Positions 49,500 through 61,284 of a DNA stretch of 64,000 nt are shown in pieces. The position numbers were made by a program, and so were the translations under genes. Position 1 is the first letter of the stretch. Every line of letters begins with the position of its first letter. This DNA is from Diphasiastrum complanatum (lineage: Eukaryota; Streptophyta; Lycopodiopsida; Lycopodiales; Lycopodiaceae), in assembly GCA_029204225.1 (NCBI GenBank), contig CM055095.1, positions 31,820,936 to 31,884,935 of the forward strand, written 5' to 3'. The notes beneath the pieces were generated by a model, which was not told the DNA's origin, made no database searches, and saw nothing but the letters and a program-made list of their open reading frames with translations.

Positions 49500-50030
49500 A
49501 CCTTGGTCATGCATGGGTTGCCACCAAAAATCCTATATGTATAGTGTTTTTGGATTTTTTGAAATAGTTTTACCTTTAACCCCTGGGAATTCGATCATCC
49601 GAGCCACAGATTTCTTCCATTCAGGACACAAATTCATCATATGTCTAGACTTATTGCAAACAAAACACAAAATTGTCCTTCATGCAGGACATAGATTTTT
49701 TCATTTTCTTCTTCTTCGGTGGTTCCGATGCTAATTGATCCAATTTGTCAAAATATTTTGAAGCACGCTCTAGGCCTTGCTTCTTCCCCTTCTGGGTTTT
49801 CACAACAGTTGAAATTTGTTGAAATTGTTTCTTGGATGACACAACAGTGGAATCATATGCTTCCATTATCCGACAAGCATCCTTGAGGTTCTGAAGCACA
49901 TTTCTCCTGCATTTGTTATGATAATGGAAGGGCAACCCTAGGAAAAACTGCCAAAGTGCCAATTTAAGATCAAATGATGGAATTCGATTCCAAATATCCA
50001 TAAATTTCTGGATATAAGAGTCTAAGCTCT
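49500..50030 (-). pseudogene. retrotransposon gag remnant with zinc knuckle
   Basis: The minus-strand ORF 50001-49651 reads MDIWNRIPSFDLKLALWQFF, LGLPFHYHNKCRRNVLQNLK and DACRIMEAYDS, then a basic region (PPKKKKMKKSM). This is the Ty3/gypsy gag layout of loading helix and basic linker. In the next frame the zinc knuckle CFVCNKSRHMMNLC follows at about 49670-49620. The frameshift between them shows decay. The family assignment rests on layout and the knuckle. Confidence 0.55.
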
Positions 50031-51740
50031 ACCCATCTTGCAATTCACGAACTTTTGGTAATAGTCGACATCATCAGCTATCACAAAAGCTTTTTTTAAG
50101 ACATCCACAAAATCATCTCAGGTCGTGGGCTTAACTGTTATGTCTCACCATGACAATGATGCCTTGTCACGTAGAACAACACCACGCTTTTGATTCTCTT
50201 CTCCTCAAGAACACCATGAAGGCTAATGCTCCAGTTACCGAGCCAATCTACCACGACTTCAAGTTTCTTCTCTTTCTTCTCCCCCGAGTACGTCTCAGGT
50301 TGGAATATGAGATTTGGAGAAAACAATATTTTCACTTGGTTCAAAAGAACCTCCATCTACTGATCTCGCAAATTATTTCGATGGTTCACATCATTGAGCA
50401 TCGTACGCAATTGCTGGCAAACTTGCATGTACGAACATAGAACCTGATTTCAGCTTCTTTAGCCATCTTGAATTATCTAAAACAAAAAATAACTAACTTT
50501 ACTTAATGAATACGTCTATTCTTAACTTTAAGTAACTATAGTTGACCAATTCCGACTGAAATTGACTCTAGTATCGTCAATTTCGATTGAAATTGACTCC
50601 AGTATGGTCAATTCAATGATCTTAGTTCATTTTGTAGACAATTCAAAAAACTATAACAAAAAGGAGGAGTGGTATCAGAAAAAGGCTTACGAAGATCAGA
50701 GTATTGGAGTAGGTGAAGTTATTCATTGGATCTTTGGTAGAAAATCGATTGGATCTCTCTTCCGCGTGGAGAACAAGCTTCCAAGTGGGTGATCTATCAT
50801 GGTGTCTCACATGCACGGTGCTATGATCCATCTTTCTTGAAATGTTTTTTCAATTGAAATGTTTAATCAACAAGTGATCCTTTAATTAACACAAGGATTA
50901 TTGAATATAAGCATGCTGATTGTTGTCAAGATTTTTTTATTCTAGGCTATGTTTTTGGTCAAAATTTACTTAATTTTCATGACTATTGGCTAGAAATTGA
51001 TAGTAAGAGCTAAAATCCAACAAGATCAAAACATTTAGATGGCTATAATTCTGTAAATTGAGTTGCATGTGTGTGAGAAAGAGTTTCATGTGATTGATAT
51101 CAACTTTATGTAGATAAAAGACTGAAAATTTGTCAAAAATCATCACTTTTGCAAGTTTTTTCATAAAGTTAGATAGTATGCTATTTCAAAACACCTTGTA
51201 GAGCTTTCTAAAGAATCAATCAAAGTCTTTTGAAGCTTAGCTTGAAGTTAGAGCCAAGATTTCGGAGAATTAGTGATGTAAAAGGCCCAAAAAAACTGAA
51301 AAATATTCTTTTTTTGGTGATTTTTGGGGGATAGATTGTTATCAATCCACAAAAGGATCATGCATGGAACAAATCCAGCCTATTTTGTACTCCTTTGGCC
51401 TTTCCAACAAGTTATTAAACTTGTCAATTGGTGGTGGGGGGCTTATGCTCCGTTTCTATCAAGTTTGTAGCTAGAGCACCCTCTTATAAACCAAAAAGCT
51501 TCGTTCTTAGCCGATACTACTTCTTAGGACCTGTACGAATGCTTCACGAAAGTCTAGTAGGCTATTTAAGACTGTTGGTAATGTCACATTTGGAGCTGGG
51601 ATGGTGTTTGCATGATGTGGCCTAGAAAAAGTGTGTCCTACAATAGATTTTCAGATGCTCTGTTGTCACACGTGTAAAGCTGAGGTGATAAGGTGAGGTG
51701 TCAATCATCTCAGTCAATTGGTCTCCCTATGTACTGATGG
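50031..51740. other. unassigned DNA
   Basis: Short ORFs (50150-50440, 50562-50792) lack domains. A paired AATTGACTC(T/C)AGTAT(C/G)GTCAATT block repeats at 50562-50612. A CACACGTGTA variant of the common palindrome lies at 51667-51676. Nothing else is supported. Confidence 0.35.
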
Positions 51741-52390
51741 TGTTGGATTTATTTCCTCTACTCTCCTAAATCCTTCTTTAATCTGCCTCCATTCATGCTG
51801 CATATTTACTCACGTTGTCACGCAGTCTGCATATTTACATGCAAATTCTCACAGACGAAGAAAAGGCGAAAAATACGACACTGTGTTTTTACACAATGAT
51901 TTATGACAGGCGAAAAAGATGACACTGTCTTACAAAATATCGAAGGTGCCCTAGGAAAAGTTAAGACACCCTGTAAATCAAATCCTAAGGCATTCCGTCA
52001 GAGTGTCACATTTTTCGCATCTTCACTAACGTTCGTTTTAGCAAAAGTTGACGTCGCGGCCTTCTCACGCTCATCTCATGCAACTGTGCAATCAGATTTG
52101 ACAACGACAGTAGCCACCCACGATCTCCTATAGACAGCACATCCACTTTATACTTTCTTCATCTGCACACCTGTAAAATCATGTATATAGTTTTGATACC
52201 ATCTCCGTATCATTATTATGAGAAGAGGAGAGTGTATGCAAATTTAGCATCAGAGAGATAGATGAAGTAGATGCCTTGTGCATTGATTCTTTATTGTCAG
52301 TAATAAGGTTTCATTCCTTTACATTGAATTAGCTTTGTAGAGCACGCGGTTTCACCCGCTATTGTCTTGTGCTCTACCACATCATTGACA
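51741..52390 (+). repeat. copia family A LTR, probably solo
   Basis: It starts TGTTGGATTTATTTCC and matches the LTR at 21415-22060 at both ends (CTACTCTCCTAAATCC; TTGTCAGTAATAAG; CGGTTTCACCCGC; ATTGTCTTGTG). There is no PPT before it and no PBS or gag after it. No exact 5-bp duplication was found (GATGG against TCATT at the chosen ends). Confidence 0.65.
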
Positions 52391-52699
52391 TGTATATTTG
52401 ATATACTTAATCTGATAAGAACTTTTTTGCGTTTAGATCTGTGTCAATGTTGCTATGCTTATTATTCATTCTGTCTGATTTTCTAGCTACTCAATTTGGT
52501 AATCAATCTGTAGACGACTAATATTTAGTCTTGTCTTTCGCGAATCATGCTCGACTGATTATCAGTCGAGCTTAATCTCTCTCTTTGCGAATCCTTCGCG
52601 ACAAACAATTTGTCTACCTATTCGCGACAAATTATTCTTCTGGTGCTTTATTTGTTTATTAATGTTTGGCTACGTAATCAAGAACGACCGTGACTTCCA
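52391..52699. other. spacer
   Basis: Contains an inverted pair, GCTCGACTGATT/ATCAGTCGAGC (52550-52572). No gene. Confidence 0.35.
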
Positions 52700-54716
52700 T
52701 CACTAACGCTCTGTTCGTTCTGATAGGCGTAGTCATGATTAGGGAGAGAGTCGTATAGCTCATTCTGCTATGCACGAACACTATGGTGAAGATCATGCTC
52801 CAAAAGTACCTTGGACATTCACTAAGGAGGAGCTTAACCATGTGCACTCCATTATTCATGACATTAGATGACCAACTGGTTTTGCCCATCATTCACAGTG
52901 GATGAAAAGTTGCAAGGTCTCAAATCTCATGATTGGCTAAAGATGATTGAATTCATCTATCCATTGTCAATTCGCAGGTGCTTGTCAAAAAATATTTGTG
53001 AGACCATATACAAACTATCAATCATTGTCAGGTATTTACATGTACTTGGTGCATTTTTTTATTTAGTATTTATTGACTGGAAATTCAAATAGACATAAAA
53101 TGGATTGAATATGTTGCAGATGGATGTGTTCAAAAGACATCCATGAGCTGGATCTTCACAAGAGACATGAGGATATGGTGGAGATTGTGTGCATGTTTGA
53201 GAGATATTTTTCGACTTCCATCATGGACTCGCAAATGCATTTATTGGTGCACTTGGTTGAAGAAGTTTCTATTGCTGGTCCAGTGCACACTAGGCATAAG
53301 TGCATAAATTTTTCTTTTGTATGTGTATTTAAATTAAATCAATTGATACATGAACTCATTAAATAAAACACTTATTTTTAACCATTTTGTGATTTTTTAG
53401 GTGGATGTTTTTTATGGAAAGATACATGAAAGTCTTAAAAGATTTTGTGCGTCAAAAGACAAGGCTTGAAGGTAGCATGTCAAAGGGATGGTTAGTACAT
53501 GAATCTCTCTTTTATGTTACTGAAATTTTGCACCAACTACATCCATCTGCTCCACTATTGTGGCGTGATGAGGAAGCCGAAGAGGTAACTAGTGAAAAAC
53601 CTCAAGGGATGGAAAAGGTCCATAGGTTGATACCCTTCCAACGAGAAAAAAGTTCTACATTCATGCTTTATAATTGTGGAGTTATGGATAAGTGATTAGA
53701 CCTATATGAAGAAGAGAAAAAAAAAGAGGGCCTTGTCTAGAAAGCGTCAACGACAGAATAGAGGTAGACACATGGCCACAAGTTCACATGATATTGAGCC
53801 ATTGCCCAAGCAATACACTATAGAGTGGATGCATGGCACACTGCAAAAAGCAACAAAAGAGGGACAAAAAATATCAAACGTAGAATGAGACTTTGCAAGA
53901 GGATGCGAATGGAAGGTATTATTTTTTAGATACTTTATTATTAGAACATTCTTGTTTATAACAATATTTGTTTAATCATTTTAAAACACCATGTTCATTC
54001 ACAATGATTATTTATGAGATGTATAATGCTATATGGGCTATTGGTTTCCACTTTCGTGTTGAAAGGATTCAAAACAAGACACACACACAAGATTGTGGTG
54101 TAATAGCATCTTTCCAACAAGAAAGTCAAAGTAGTGCACGAGATCAGAATCCCATCTCAGGAGACATAGAATACGTAGGAACTATACATAATATTTATGA
54201 TGTGTCATTTGGTAAAAGTGGACACTATTTTTTATTTGATGTGAAATGGTTCAAGGTAGTTTGTAGAGGGCCAAATGCAACCGTAAAATCGGATCCAAGT
54301 GGATTTTTTGCGATTGATTCATCAAAAACATTGAGCATGGAGTCCTTTGACATATTGGTGTTGCCTCGTCACGTTGAGCAGGTGCACATGCTATGCTATC
54401 ATGTTTTTCATTTTATTGCAAGTGACTTCAGTATTTGAGTTTTCAATATGTTTTAAAATAATAATTTTTGCAGGTGTTTTTTCAACCAGATCGACTAAAC
54501 AAGATATGGTGGTTTGTAGCTCAAGTTGAACCATGTTCACGACGAGTATTTGAGAGTGCAAATGTTGAGAATGAAATGGAAAACCTTCATTTTAACTATG
54601 AGACAGATAATGAAATAATTTTTGAAAGTGAGAGTGATGATGAAAATCATCTAAGAGGAGATGAATTGCAAGATGCTGTCGCTGATGAAATTGATTCTTG
54701 TAATTCTGAATAAAAA
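52700..54716 (+). pseudogene. CACTA (En/Spm) transposase 3' half: DUF4218 and DUF4216 regions
   Basis: On the plus strand: HAPKVPWTFTKEELNHVHSI at about 52790; LQGLKSHDWLKMIEFIYPLS with KNICETIYKL (52909-53028, donor GT at 53032); then 53120-53299 (HELDLHKRHEDMVEIVCMFE, MHLLVHLVEEV) and 53401-53695 (WMFFMERYMKVLKDFVRQKT), the DUF4218 region. A basic stretch (KKRALSRKRQRQNRGRHMAT) follows. The DUF4216 region is 53968-54380 (FLFDVKWFKVVC, SGFFAIDSSKTL, VLPRHVEQ), spliced (GT 54381, AG 54473) to VFFQPDRLNKIWWFVAQVEP, and ends in an acidic tail at 54713. Intron borders are preserved for part of it. The N-terminal Transposase_21 core and CACTA ends were not seen, and there are stops at about 52870 and 53700. 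Confidence 0.85.
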
Positions 54717-54984
54717 TTGATTATTGCAATTCCGAATGAAATTGATTCTTGCAATGCTTTCAAATGATAGTTATTTAGCCAAAATAGAATCTCATTTTTG
54801 GTCAAGTAAGTGAAAAGAATAGACATAGTTTGACTTCAATCCCATTTTTTTTGGAGATAATGTCGGTGAATGTAGATGTACGGTTTCATGTTCCCAGAAA
54901 ATTCTCATTTTTTAACAAATGTTGCAAAGGCAATAAATCACTAAAAGCATGTGAGTTAATGAAATCACCACTACAAACTATGAC
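54717..54984. other. spacer
   Basis: TGATTGATTCTTG(T/C)AAT words repeat at 54690-54760. No gene. Confidence 0.3.
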
Positions 54985-55200
54985 ATAATCAAGTGTTTCA
55001 TCATAGTCAATCCCCTTGAATTGAGCGTCTCCCTCGGCAACTAGTTTTGTTTTATATTTGTTCACACTACCTTCTTGATTAAGCTTGATCTCAAAGACCC
55101 ATTTGCAAACAGTAACATTTTGTATCTTTGATGGAGGATCAATAATTTTACAAGTATCTCAAACAATGCATCATATACTCACTTTTCATTGCATCGCTCT
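54985..55200 (-). pseudogene. copia RT N-terminal fragment
   Basis: The minus strand reads VCKWVFEIKLNQEGSVNKYK, TKLVAEGDAQFKGIDYDETL across about 55110-54985. This is the conserved CKWVFKxK/KARLVAxGxxQ entry of copia RT. No palm or DD box follows. Confidence 0.75.
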
Positions 55201-55322
55201 TATTCACACTTGAAGGAACATCATCAAACTTAAGGTAGTAATAAGGGCAATAAAAATTAAACAATCATTAACTTGTAATTGCTTCTCTCTTCCTTGTATT
55301 TGAGCCTTGATGGTTGCATTTG

Positions 55323-55338
55323 GGCTCTGATACCATGT
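55323..55338 (-). promoter_or_regulatory. primer-binding site (minus strand)
   Basis: GGCTCTGATACCATGT, the complement of the tRNA-iMet PBS. A minus-strand LTR beginning near 55336 is expected. CACACACGTGG at 55513-55523 resembles the family B palindrome. Confidence 0.7.
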
Positions 55339-55857
55339 TAAAATCAGAGGTTATGAACCTCATTTGGATACTAAAACATTGAAAAAGCATCAAAGGTTTC
55401 ACTTGTATCTAATAGATAGAAAACTAGCACACAATTCAACCTATTCTGCATCTGGTTGGCAAGAGCTTTTGAACACCACAATAAAACTAGAAATAATTGA
55501 TCCTCACATCCTGTCACACACGTGGAAAGTATAGTACTTTGTTCAAATTCAGATCTATTCATTAGACACAAAAAACATCACATTCATCATTCATCAATTC
55601 CTCATTAAAGAGCAAACTTGCCAAAATTACCATCTCTGGATAATCTCTCAAAGTATGTACAAAATGAGCTCTCAATCCATATCAAATGATCTCGGATATG
55701 AGATTAGGGTAGAGTGCCATTAGGGTAGACCCTAAACCCCTGGCTATCAAAGCCTTAGATCATGCATAATTACCCTCTTGGTAGCTCGAGTCAACTGTCT
55801 TACAAAAGTAGGTGGCCGACCTCATAAAAAATCCCAATCATCTAGGAACATCATGTT
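55339..55857. other. probable LTR sequence
   Basis: It follows a PBS. There is no coding content. Confidence 0.4.
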
Positions 55858-56050
55858 ATAATTCACTTTAGAAAAATATTTATTTAACTAATTCCATTTC
55901 ATTATCAACATGCAAAAAAAAAAAAAAACCTCATCATAATATAATTCACTTTATAAAAAAAAAGATAACCTCCTTATAATATAATTCACTTTAGAAAAAT
56001 ATTTATTTAACTAATTTCATTTCATTATCAACATGCAAAAAAAAAAAAAA
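55858..56050. repeat. tandem duplication, about 121-bp period
   Basis: AATTCACTTTAGAAAAATAT...CATTATCAACATGC plus a poly-A run occurs at about 55860-55931 and again at 55980-56050, almost identical, with a partial third AATTCACTTTA block at 55942. Confidence 0.85.
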
Positions 56051-56413
56051 CACGTGGATAATCCACGCAGAAGATATCCACACGTGGATATCTTTAACGT
56101 CCGGTCCGGTGAAGAAGTAGTACAAACTGAAATTTGCGTGGATAATGCACGCGTGGATTATCCATGCAAAAACTGCCTTCCGGCGCCGCCAAGCTTCCCT
56201 CCCAAACAGTTGCCAAAATTTTCAAAATTCAATTTGGCGTGGATAATCCATGCGCATAAATTTTTCCGCGCCGTGTCAGAAAAACACCAGTGGACTAGCC
56301 GGAGGCGTGTTCAAAAACTTTTTGGCGTGGATAATCTACGCGTGGATGTTCCACGCGAATAAAATTTCGGAAAATCGACTAAGTGTCGGGTGTCGCGTGG
56401 ATACTCTGCGTGG
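56051..56413. promoter_or_regulatory. cluster of nine CGTGGAT motifs upstream of the helicase gene
   Basis: CGTGGAT occurs nine times on the plus strand in about 360 bp, several as palindromes with ATCCACG or TCCATGC (for example CGTGGATAATCCACG). CACGTG G-box cores occur in the first two. The region is distinctly GC-richer than its flanks and ends about 260 bp before the helicase start codon. It could be promoter or a small minisatellite. Confidence 0.55.
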
Positions 56414-56675
56414 ATAAACATCTCGTCTTTTTTTACAACTACGGTTTTTCATCTCAACTCACATTATTGATATATTTTTTTTATATGTAACACCTAAATA
56501 AAAGTCCAAAAAAACCCTAAAAACAAAACCCTAAAAACTCCTAAAAGGGTCCTAGGCCATTGACAGACCTAAGGTTTTGGATGCAGGCAGCCAACAGAAG
56601 CCAGCTAAACCCTAACCTCAATACTCGAGAAACTATTGTTGGAGGAGATATTTCTGACGCTACGTTGGCGGCTTC

Positions 56676-59600
56676 ATGGGCGCTCCTAGAGGAGGAAGGG
56701 AGAGGCATCATCAAAAGGAGAGAAAGAGCACCCAAGCAGCAGCAAATGGAAAGTTTCGCAGAAGAAAGGGCCGCAAAGATGACGAAATTGAAGAAATAGA
56801 GGCATTAGATTCACGGATTGCTGCCGGGGCTCCTCAACCGGGTACAAACCCTCTTGCCAGTGTTTTAGAAAAGGAAGGGGCAGCTGAGGAGGGGAAAGAT
56901 GGCACACTCAGGCCTTATGTTGGAGCCAAGATGTTTGAGCAGCTGCCCATCTCAGATCGCACAATGAGGGGGCTGAAGGATGCCAAATACACACACATGA
57001 CTGCCATACAAAGGGCTGCTCTGCCGCATGCGCTGTGCGGGAGGGATGTGCTGGGAGCTGCCAAGACTGGTTCTGGCAAAACCCTTGCATTCTTGATTCC
57101 TGTATGCAGTTCACTGTCAGATGTCCTATGAAATCTTTGAAAATTAGTTAATATCTTGCAATATTTTGTGCTTAGAGAAATACTGGAGCGCTGTCAACAA
57201 TTTCACATGCTCATTAACTCTTAGGAAATATTTTTGGGGCAGTATTCTAGTTGCAACAGGACGCGTTTAGTTGCATCTGCATTCTGGAACGGGGAATGCA
57301 AATTTATCTTTCAAGGAAAAGGCATTTTTTTTGCTGGAAATTTCTTTGTTAGGGCTGCAAGCTGCGAATTTCCCACGTTTTAAGTTGAGCCCTTTTAGTC
57401 ATCAAGTTAAAATTTGGTATGATTGTGCTTTATGATCAGGCACCAATTCAAAGTTCAGCGTAGTTTGTACTATTGTAGTAGCTTGTCCATATAGGTAGCT
57501 GGAACAAAGAGGCATTTTGTTGAGGCTTAACAAATATTGTTGGAATCATCTATGCTCAACTGACTATATGTCACCAAATGTCAGAAATTGAAAGATAGAC
57601 TATTAGTCTTTCTTCTTGAAACAGACTATATCTTCAATAATTGCAAGTCTCTTTTGTTTTTGATCAACAAAATATATACAAATACTCCGACAAAATATAT
57701 TCTATAGAGCATCCATAACTCCGTCAAGAGTTCTCAATTGTTTTATGTAGATACACCACTCGAGAGATAGTGCATCTTCCACATGATTCTCGACACCTTT
57801 CTTATACCGAATCTCCATTAGGAATTCCTGCATGAGCTCAAACCATCTGGCTTGCCGGCCTCTAAGGTCTAGCTACTTACAAAAGTATCTCAAGGTATCA
57901 TGATCAATGAATACCTCAAATTTTGATCCATATTGATAATGCCTTCATGCCTGTAATGCATGAACTATGGCATACAACCCCTTTTCACGAGTTGGATAAT
58001 TTTTGTGTGCAGGATTGAGTGTATTGCTCTCAAAGGCTACATGCCTACCCTCTTGCATTAGAACTGCTCCCATAGCAATGTCACTCGCATTTGTATCAAT
58101 AACACAAGGCTTTTACAATTTTTAGAGTGATGCATTCAACAATAGCTTGCTTTAATTGATCAAAGCTTGCTTGCTGCAATTCAGTCCACTCACCAAATTG
58201 AACTTTTCCAGTCAAATTAGTCAAAGGTGCTGCAATATAGGAGTATTTCTTAACATACTTTTTATACAATTTTGCCAATCCAAGAAAAGAATAGAGTGCT
58301 ATCAAAGTAGCTTGCACGGGCCATGCAACGATCACAACAACCTTCTTAGGATCTGGCATAACTGCATCACCAGACACGAGTCATATGCTTGACCTCACTT
58401 GTGTTGTAAGTCAAAATGTCATCAACAAAGTTTACGACAAATTTACCCATATACGATCTAAGCACATCATTCATTATCATTATGAATGTAGCTAGGGCAG
58501 TTGTCAACCCAAATGGCATCACAAGATACTCACATTTATCAAACCAAGTTCTAAAGTTAGTCTTGTATACATCCTCATCTTGAACTCTAACATGATGGTA
58601 TCCACTCTTTAGGTCTATTTTATTGAACATAGTGGCACTTGACAAGGCATAAAGCAAATCATCTATTCGTGGCATAGGATATCGATGTTTAACTGTTATC
58701 TTGTTCAAACCTCTTATCCCAAATCTTTGTACCCTTTCCATTAGCCATTTCCACTGTGTATTGGTATTGGGATGGTGAGTGCTCACATCTCACTTTCGTA
58801 CCAAAGTTGAATTCAACACATATGAGAGGACCCAGTGTCAAATAGAACCTAAACATCTCTACCACACAACTGTCCTCGCATAACAATAAGAGAAGTGTTA
58901 AGAAGTGGATACCCTTGGCGAGCTAACTTTGACAAAAGCGTTGGTGGAACTGTGTCCACTCTCTTGACCACAAAAACACTCATGAGGCGTGGAACATCTA
59001 GCTTGGCTTCTTGCTCGATATCTTCCACTGTCATAGGGTCATCCATCTATTTCATCTCGTCCACCTGAAGATTGTACGTGGTCTACATCTGGTTTCATGG
59101 ACATTTTTTCCACCTATGCTACCCCAGACATCCAAAGTAGAGGTTCTCTCGCTTTGCATGTTCTTGGTCTTGAGGTGACAACATTGAAGGGCGATGACCT
59201 CGTTGGGTATTGGGATGCCCATACAACTCTTTGCCTTTGGGAAACCTTATACCTTTTCCTTTTTGGTCACCTCGAGCTTGCCACTGATTGGTTTGACCTT
59301 CAAATTCTCTCTTTTTGTTCCATTTGCCCTTGCGTCCTCAAGGTTGCCGGCCGTGTGTAGTAGCTACGATTCTAAAACTTTGTTCTGAAAACACTTTCCA
59401 AAAACCGTTCCTTAGCAACAGATTGTCCATTTCTAAGGAACGGAAATGTACTCATTCCTCACGGGCTTCTATGCTCACAACCAAGTACATAAAGTGATTG
59501 CTCAAAACAGGAAGGAGCTAGTTGCCTTGGAGAACTCCTCTACCAACTGCCCATTTAGAAATGCACTTTTCACGCCCATTTGATGGACTTCCCAATCACA

Positions 59601-61284
59601 GAATGCAGCCAACGCCAAGACCATCCTTAAGGATGTCATTTTTGCTGTAGGTGCAAATGTCTCATCATAATCTAGGCCCTTCTTGCTGCGCATAACCCTA
59701 GGAATGTCATCAAACAAATTAGGAATGATTCTAAATCCTTCTTCTGAAAACACTCTCCAAATTTCTAAGGAACAGAAATCTACTCGTTTCCTTACGGGCT
59801 TCTATGTTCACAACCAAGTATATAAAATGATTGCTCAAAACATGAAGGAGCTAGTTGCCTTGTCTCCACACAACCTTTGCTGCATAGAAAGCGATGAGGA
59901 TGCCTCTCTCTTGGCTCACTTAGACACGGTCCTCAAGCATCCCTTAACCTTGACCCTTCCTAATGTCGGCACATGACAACATACACAATCAACGCTGGTA
60001 GTTGGCAGTACCTTGACGCAGGGCAAGAAAGTGGGAGGATCATCTGACATGTGTCACTCATACTCTAGACCAAGAGCACATGACACGTGTCATGTTGACT
60101 GGTCGACTCCTATTTTTCGGGAGTTTAGTGTAGGTAGTCCTAATCAATGACCCAATATCCCATGCCAAGCTAAGCATGACTCAAAGCCTCTTCCGTCAGT
60201 CCAATACCCTCGCGGACCCATGGATTACATCCTTGTGCTCTTGGAAAACAAACAAGCCATTTGAGAACAAGTACCCATGATCAAAGCTCAGCATGACTCA
60301 AAATCTAGTGTCAACTATTTACAATGTAATTACAAAGGTCACTATAGGCCGACGTCCAGCCATTTGATAATTACAAATATACAATAGTCGTATTATCATA
60401 AATATATAGAATGGACAAGGAATAAAAGCATTTGGCAACTTGTGGTGATTTGCATGAAGAGATCTAAAGTGCAATAAAAGTGTCTAATTGAAGGAATCAC
60501 TTTACATAAATTCTACCAAAAAGTATGAAAGCACTGAATTGAAAGAGGCTAAAAATTCTCGCTTCCTACTTTTTGGAGCATGATTTGGGAAAATCTTGAT
60601 GCACTAGATAGAAACTCGAGCCAAAAAGAAGAGTTAGGTTTAAAAAAAAGAGGGTATTGCAAAAACTTTCAAGGATCTAGACTCTATAGAGTTGTCTCCA
60701 CCCTTTGGGAAGATAATTATTAGGGAATCTGCACTAGAGTATAATGAGCTCTTACTTTTTCTAGTCATTTTTTGTGGCAATTTCTTTTTCATGCAATACT
60801 TAATTTTTAAAGATCAACAATGATTGAAGTTTTGTGCTATATGCTCTAAAAGCTGAGAATGATTTCTCATTTGAATGGATGGTGATGACTTTGTAGATCA
60901 TAAGGTCAAGAAGCAATTTGTTGCAATGTTATGCAATAGTAGTTGGTTGTTTCTCTTTCAATTGATTTTCTTGAGGCCTCATGGTTTTTCTTTTTGGCTA
61001 ACTTGAAGGTGGTGGAGAAACTGTTTCGACTAAGGTGGAGCAACATGGATGGTGTTGGAGCTCTCATTATCTCTCCGACAAGGGAACTTGCTGTTCAAAT
61101 TTTTGATGAGCTTAAGAAAGTTGGGAAGAATCACTCTCTCAGTGGTGGCTTGCTGATAGGAGGAAGAAAAGATGTCGAAGCAGAAAAGGATCGTGTAAAC
61201 AATCTTAACATTCTAGTTTGTTCTCCTGGACGCTTGTTGCAACACATGGACGAAACTCCAAATTTTGATTGCTCACAATTGCAG
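56676..61284 (+). CDS. RH32: DEAD-box ATP-dependent RNA helicase, RH32/Dbp4 (DDX10) type, first two exons
   Basis: Exon 1 is 56676-57101 (142 codons, donor GT at 57102) and exon 2 is 61009-61284 (92 codons, acceptor AG at 61008, donor GT at 61285); both are phase 0. The N-terminus is basic ([20 protein letters not shown]), as in plant RH32. Then come [19 protein letters not shown] with the Q-motif region ([13 protein letters not shown]), motif I AKTGSGKT, motif Ia [29 protein letters not shown], and [16 protein letters not shown] (motif Ib). Dbp4-type helicases act in the nucleolus on 18S rRNA processing (U14 release). The DEAD box should open exon 3, which lies beyond the window, so the gene is cut by the edge. 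No damage is visible in the two exons. The ATG at 56676 was chosen because it is in frame with the basic start typical of the family; a 56560 ATG lies in another frame. Confidence 0.9.
57102..57700 (+). other. helicase intron 1, left part
   Basis: Intronic, with no feature seen. Confidence 0.6.
57701..59046 (-). pseudogene. Ty3/gypsy RT-RNase H fragment inside helicase intron 1
   Basis: The minus strand reads [80 protein letters not shown] and [10 protein letters not shown] (the catalytic VDD box), in 58786-58367. The RNase H-proximal segment 58377-58096 ([33 protein letters not shown]) and the RNase H core about 58095-57730 ([40 protein letters not shown], ending [10 protein letters not shown]) follow. 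The piece upstream, 59046-58849, is protease-like. Frame changes and a TTA for NAP-type substitution (TTALAT) mark decay. It lies antisense to the helicase. Confidence 0.85.
59047..59368. other. intron, unassigned
   Basis: ORFs here overlap in different frames and show no domain. Confidence 0.3.
59369..59862. repeat. direct repeats flanking a copia fragment
   Basis: ATTCTAAAxxxTTxTTCTGAAAACACT...GAAGGAGCTAGTTGCCTT occurs at 59369-59529 and 59727-59862. The first copy carries an extra ~27 bp. Between them lies the copia RT fragment. Confidence 0.75.
59502..59753 (-). pseudogene. copia RT N-terminal fragment
   Basis: The 83-codon minus ORF reads [40 protein letters not shown] and [10 protein letters not shown]. 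This is the early RT segment (ETFAPVxKxxSLR...VxQMDVxxAFLNG), with M-D-V changed to M-G-V. It is cut on both sides within the direct repeats. Confidence 0.8.
59863..61008 (+). other. helicase intron 1, right part
   Basis: GACATGTGTCACTC and GACACGTGTCATG words lie at 60048-60095. No gene. The intron ends TTGAAG at 61008. Confidence 0.55.

Noticed and set aside
56560-56799. Overlapping 79-codon ORF at the helicase start
   Set aside because: Different frame from the helicase exon and no domain; the ATG at 56676 continues into the DEAD-box domain.
56686-57114. Minus-strand ORFs over helicase exon 1
   Set aside because: Shadows of the sense exon.
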